This document shows, piece by piece, positions 16,401 to 17,597 of a stretch of DNA of 17,597 nucleotides. The notes beneath the pieces were generated by a model. The model was not told the DNA's origin. It did no database searches and worked only from the letters and a program-made list of their open reading frames with translations. Numbering within the stretch: position 1 is the first letter of the stretch; every line of letters begins with the position of its first letter. This stretch comes from Eubacteriales bacterium (lineage in GTDB: Bacteria > Bacillota_A > Clostridia > Lachnospirales > Lachnospiraceae): the NCBI GenBank assembly GCA_030527765.1, contig JAUNAE010000040.1, forward strand, positions 1 to 17,597, read 5' to 3'. The position numbers and the translations under genes were made by a program.

Positions 16401-17354
16401 ATTATCCGCCAGGGAAACCGTAATAAGGAAGTGCAGATTTATCAGTATGTCACGAATGGCACCTTTGATGCGTACCTGTATCAGACCTTGGAGAATAAGC
16501 AGAAGTTCATCTCGCAGATTATGACCAGCAAATCACCGGTCCGTTCCTGTGATGATGTGGATGAGCAGGCGCTGTCCTATGCAGAAATCAAAGCTCTCTG
16601 TGCAGGTGATCCGAATATCCGTGAAAAGATGGATCTGGATGTGGAGGTTGCAAGACTGAAAGTCCTGAAGGCAGATCATCAGAGTCAGCAGTATCGACTT
16701 GAAGATCAGCTACTTAAATATTTCCCTGCAGAGATCGAGAAACAGCATGGCTATATTAAGGGATTTCAGGAAGACAGGAAGACTGTAGAAGCACATCCGC
16801 TTCCCGAAGAAGGATTTGTTGGAATGGAAGTAAAAGGTGTGCAGTATACGGAAAAGGCAGATGCCGGTGAGGCAATTCTCTCTGCCTGCAAGGGATTCCA
16901 GAACATGGATTCCGTGCCGATAGGCAGTTATCGTGGCTTCCTGATGGAGCTATCTTTTGACAGTTTCAGTAAGGAATTTCAGATCGCCTTAAAGGGTGAG
17001 ATGACACACCGGGTATCCATCGGAACCAGTGCTGCCGGAAATCTGACCAGACTTGACAATGCTCTTGCCGGTATTCCACAGAGATTGGAAAAGGCAGAAC
17101 AGCGGCTCGACAATCTGTATCAGCAGCAGGAAGCAGCGAAAGTAGAGGTAGGCAAACCATTCCCGCAGGAAGCAGAGCTTGCGGAAAAGGCTGCACGTTT
17201 GTCGGAACTGGATGCACTCTTAAACATGGATGAGAGAGATGTGAGTCCTGAGTTATCCGAGGGGGAGGAAAAGCCGTCTGTACTGGCAGATTTGAAGAAT
17301 CGATCTGAAAAGATTCCTCCTATAAAGCGCTCTGACGAGGAGGTGGTCATTTGA
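10446..17354 (+). CDS. Giant ArdC-like / N6-adenine methylase / SF2 helicase protein (2302 aa)
   Basis: Domains in order are as follows. Residues about 1-130 are ArdC-like (SREQWTSFLTTAARLYKYP, KRGSKGIALVD). Residues 130-258 are helical. Residues about 259-378 are a Ser/Gly/Asp-rich linker whose DNA also encodes TnpV. Residues about 418-515 and 596-647 are two LPD-like beta domains. From about 695 there is an adenine-methylase fold with SAM motif E812-PSMGVG and a motif IV variant N876-V-P-F. Then comes an SF2/SNF2-like helicase with Walker A G1492-AGKT (Lys1495), D1653-EAH, A1703-TGTP and motif VI Q1981-RNGRIIRQG. The last 250 residues include coiled coil and end in SVLADLKNR. Such proteins are near-universal in Tn1549-like elements. 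A role in protecting or unwinding transferred DNA is inferred, not shown. Motif IV NVPF instead of NPPY/F leaves methylation activity uncertain. The stop overlaps the mobC TTG. Confidence 0.93.
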   Translation: MPNKTEYYARMAEEAARQVTRSREQWTSFLTTAARLYKYPYPEQLMIFTQRPDATACAEYDLWNDRMNRYVKRGSKGIALVDNSGERPRLRYVFDISDTGERRNSRPVQLWSVQPEHEEAIKQALAEAFDVSANTSLDSQIYDAAEMLAAQYWQDHSRQILDIVEDSYLEEYDEYNIEVSFKRAAATSIAYCVDTRAVGHADDYFDHENFLDIFDFNTQATANVLGTAVSEMSGQIFREIERTIRNYERARQAERNEDYGRDNERNDVHTERGLSDSGYSAGNDRGEASGQIRQNEESVSSGEQHTSVQSSDSDREAVSASLGDSGDSNNENRTADDRASQTESGTGQEDTADVLGSAHEYVEGAGGGDRGSGTYNQLNLFSMFPTEQEQINKIDHQVETPVQTAESDKPSAFSISDDEIDKVLRRGSGFAGGKIRIYAMYQQQGDAKARADFLKNEYGTGGSSYTFDDGSHGFVDYDAKGLFIRSYGHDMEVRLRWSEVDKKLGAIIDRGEYLNEGDLARYQEIEAEFAGNVPMPSPAHKFPPEQVTSQAESSEKAVQMPVEEESENRDAVEVSSPSEMAENNVTDMTMEPETDGFRVGDTITLDGKGYIIESVGMFDVHLRDPESVFPIFRAESKENLERLLGRNEIQEETGMSVPEKDSTITEDIATSAQVGLKLEDDIPSDSVEVVPAQNFRIIDDHLGEGSPKEKFRANMEAIYTLQTLEAENRNATPEEQQILSNYVGWGGLADAFDERKSAWTSEYQELKAALTDEEYAAARASTLNAHYTSPTVIRAMYDAVERMGFEHGNILEPSMGVGNFFGMMPQEIQENSRLYGVELDSITGRIAQKLYPSADVTVAGFETTDRRDFYDLAVGNVPFGNYRVGDKPYDKLGFSIHNYFFAKTLDQVRPGGVVAFVTSRYTMDSKNSDARRYMAQRADFLGAIRLPNNAFRANASTDVVSDIIFLQKRDHPIDIDPEWVHLGQTRDGITLNSYFVDHPEMVLGELTTESTQYGKEECTVIPIEGADLNEQLQEAIRNIGGSYQALELTESEDLTKTGETIPADPNVKNFSYTVVDDDVYFRENSIMRKAELSETATGRIKGLVELRTIVQELMEYQLQDYPDASIAEKQRELNVAYDGFTAKYGLINARANAQAFSEDSSYYLLCSLENIDENGKLQSKADMFTKRTIRPDRTVTSVDTPAEALAISIGERGKVDLAYMAELLGTPEQYDEIISELRGVIFKDPTTKNGPLEEGWQTADEYLSGNVREKLKVARMTAATHPELSINVEALEKAQPKNLDASEIDVRLGATWIDKSYIQQFMEETFEPPYYLRRSIEVKFAPMTAEWQITGKTNPSRNDVHAYMTYGTSRANAYKILEDTLNLRDIRIYDTIEDADGKQKRVLNKKETTLAQQKQQAIKDAFRDWVWKDPHRRETLTKQYNELFNSTRPREYDGSHIRFGGMNPEIKLREHQQNAIAHVLYGGNTLLAHEVGAGKTFEMAASAMEAKRLGLCQKSLFVVPNHLTLQWANEFLTLYPSAKLLVASKKDFETANRKKFCARIATGDWDAVIIGHSQFERIPVSAERQERILNAQIEEIENAITEMKYQRGENFSIKQMEKTRKSLQSRLEKLKATERKDDVITFEQLGVDRLFVDEAHAYKNLFLYTKMRNVAGLSTSEAQKSSDMFMKCQYMDELTGGRGVVFATGTPVSNSMTELYTMMRYLQYGTLQEKGLAHFDAWASTFGETTTAIELAPEGTGYRARTRFAKFFNLPELMNMFKEVADIKTSDQLHLPVPDVKNETKMVEPSEHQQAMVAELSERAAKVHSGAVDPSVDNMLKITSDGRKLGLDQRLMNPLLPDDPDSKVNACVNNVLRIWEEGKEEKLTQLLFCDMSTPKNDGTFNVYEDIKGKLMNAGVPESEIAFIHDADTEAKKKDLFSKVRSGQVRVLLGSTQKMGAGTNVQDRLIAVHHLDVGWRPSDMTQRNGRIIRQGNRNKEVQIYQYVTNGTFDAYLYQTLENKQKFISQIMTSKSPVRSCDDVDEQALSYAEIKALCAGDPNIREKMDLDVEVARLKVLKADHQSQQYRLEDQLLKYFPAEIEKQHGYIKGFQEDRKTVEAHPLPEEGFVGMEVKGVQYTEKADAGEAILSACKGFQNMDSVPIGSYRGFLMELSFDSFSKEFQIALKGEMTHRVSIGTSAAGNLTRLDNALAGIPQRLEKAEQRLDNLYQQQEAAKVEVGKPFPQEAELAEKAARLSELDALLNMDERDVSPELSEGEEKPSVLADLKNRSEKIPPIKRSDEEVVI
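11204..11211 (+). promoter_or_regulatory. Internal ribosome binding site for nested tnpV
   Basis: AGAGAGGA lies inside the giant gene nine bases before ATG 11221. It abuts the more upstream in-frame ATG 11212, which would be too close to be used, and so favours the 11221 start. Confidence 0.6.
11221..11580 (+). CDS. tnpV: TnpV family protein, nested in the +1 frame of the giant gene
   Basis: A protein of 119 residues fully inside the giant gene but in the +1 frame. The sequence matches the TnpV family (small proteins first named from Tn4451-type transposons; function not established) from end to end. Recognisable segments are MTYTQNGDYLIPD, KPLGKYGRMRRAYLQE, LYNHLILTEKLFPHLWEI, ETATTRIEQLM and MSWVQHMNMLKAQAEEIVVAEL. 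The length is as expected for the family. ATG 11221 has AGAGAGGA nine bases upstream; ATG 11233 or 11242 are other possible starts. The frame stays open further upstream to 10678, but that part resembles nothing and is chance. In the giant protein's own frame this stretch is low-complexity Ser/Gly/Asp/Glu linker, so the conserved information is in tnpV. The recognition is from memory of the family. Confidence 0.9.
   Translation: MAETMREMTYTQNGDYLIPDIQLEMTEVKPLGKYGRMRRAYLQENNTLLYNHLILTEKLFPHLWEIQETATTRIEQLMTELLKQNPAPDKKTQQMSWVQHMNMLKAQAEEIVVAELITN
17337..17346 (+). promoter_or_regulatory. Ribosome binding site of mobC
   Basis: GAGGAGGTGG lies four bases before TTG 17351. This strong site, inside the end of the giant gene, supports TTG 17351 rather than ATG 17369 as the start and implies translational coupling. 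Confidence 0.7.
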
Positions 17355-17597
17355 GAGAAAAGTCGGAAATGTTGCACTTTCGGGTCAGTCCACAGGAGTT
17401 AGCGAGAATTAAACAGAAGAAAGATGAGATTGGCATCCAGAATATGGGTGCCTTTCTTCGTAAGATGGCGATGGACGGGTATTGCTTTAACATGGATACA
17501 AAGTCAGTGCTTGAAATTTCCTCTCTGATTCGCAGATGCAGCAATAACCTGAATCAGTATGCAAAGCGTGCCAATGAGACCGGCAGTATTTATGCGG
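17351..17597 (+). CDS. mobC: MobC relaxosome accessory protein, 3' partial
   Basis: The frame runs off the window end after 82 codons. The start is TTG 17351, overlapping the giant gene's stop (TTGA), with GAGGAGGTGG four bases upstream. Residues 7-42 (LHFRVSPQELARIKQKKDEIG..., MGAFLRKMAMDGY) are a ribbon-helix-helix-like DNA-binding segment. Residues about 58-82 (RRCSNNLNQYAKRANETGSIY) are the signature of the MobC family. MobC binds near oriT and helps open the strands for the relaxase; in this element family the relaxase gene normally follows directly and would lie just beyond the window. ATG 17369 is a less likely alternative start. Confidence 0.9.
   Translation, partial: MREKSEMLHFRVSPQELARIKQKKDEIGIQNMGAFLRKMAMDGYCFNMDTKSVLEISSLIRRCSNNLNQYAKRANETGSIYA

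Overview
The window is an internal piece of an integrative and conjugative element (ICE) of the Tn1549/CTn type found in gut Firmicutes. Gene content, gene order, strong GAGGAGG-type ribosome binding sites and moderate base composition suggest a Lachnospiraceae-like Clostridia host; this is inference from family knowledge, not a search. Every gene I support is on the + strand, and most are joined by 1-8 base overlaps or very short gaps, so this looks like one or two long transfer operons. I see no rRNA, tRNA, CRISPR array or insertion sequence.

Region 1 (1-5695) encodes conjugation machinery and cell-envelope proteins: a VirB4-like ATPase (5' end outside the window), a CD1108-type membrane-anchored NlpC/P60 wall hydrolase broken by a one-base frameshift near 3276-3279, a DUF4315-type coiled-coil protein, a CD1107/DUF4366-type surface protein carrying an SH3 domain, and an unrecognised 98-residue protein. 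A 123-base gap with inverted repeats (5696-5818) follows; it is the only sizeable non-coding stretch.

Region 2 (5819-10432) is a DNA-processing and accessory block: topoisomerase III, a probable LPD-type multidomain protein, two unrecognised small proteins, a YodL/DUF4316 protein and a TTRAP (transposon-transfer assisting) protein, nearly all translationally coupled.

Region 3 (10446-17597) is a giant protein of 2302 residues with an ArdC-like N-terminus, an adenine-methylase-like domain and an SF2 (SNF2-like) helicase, followed by the start of mobC (TTG start, cut by the window end), which belongs to the relaxosome.

The most striking observation is a complete TnpV-family gene (11221-11580) nested in the +1 frame inside the giant gene. 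The same bases give the giant protein only a Ser/Gly/Asp-rich linker, so two proteins are apparently encoded by one 360-base stretch. A second cross-gene pattern is a shared C-terminal S-V-L-x-x-L tail on three separate proteins (the LPD-type protein, the YodL protein and the giant protein), which may be a common docking peptide.
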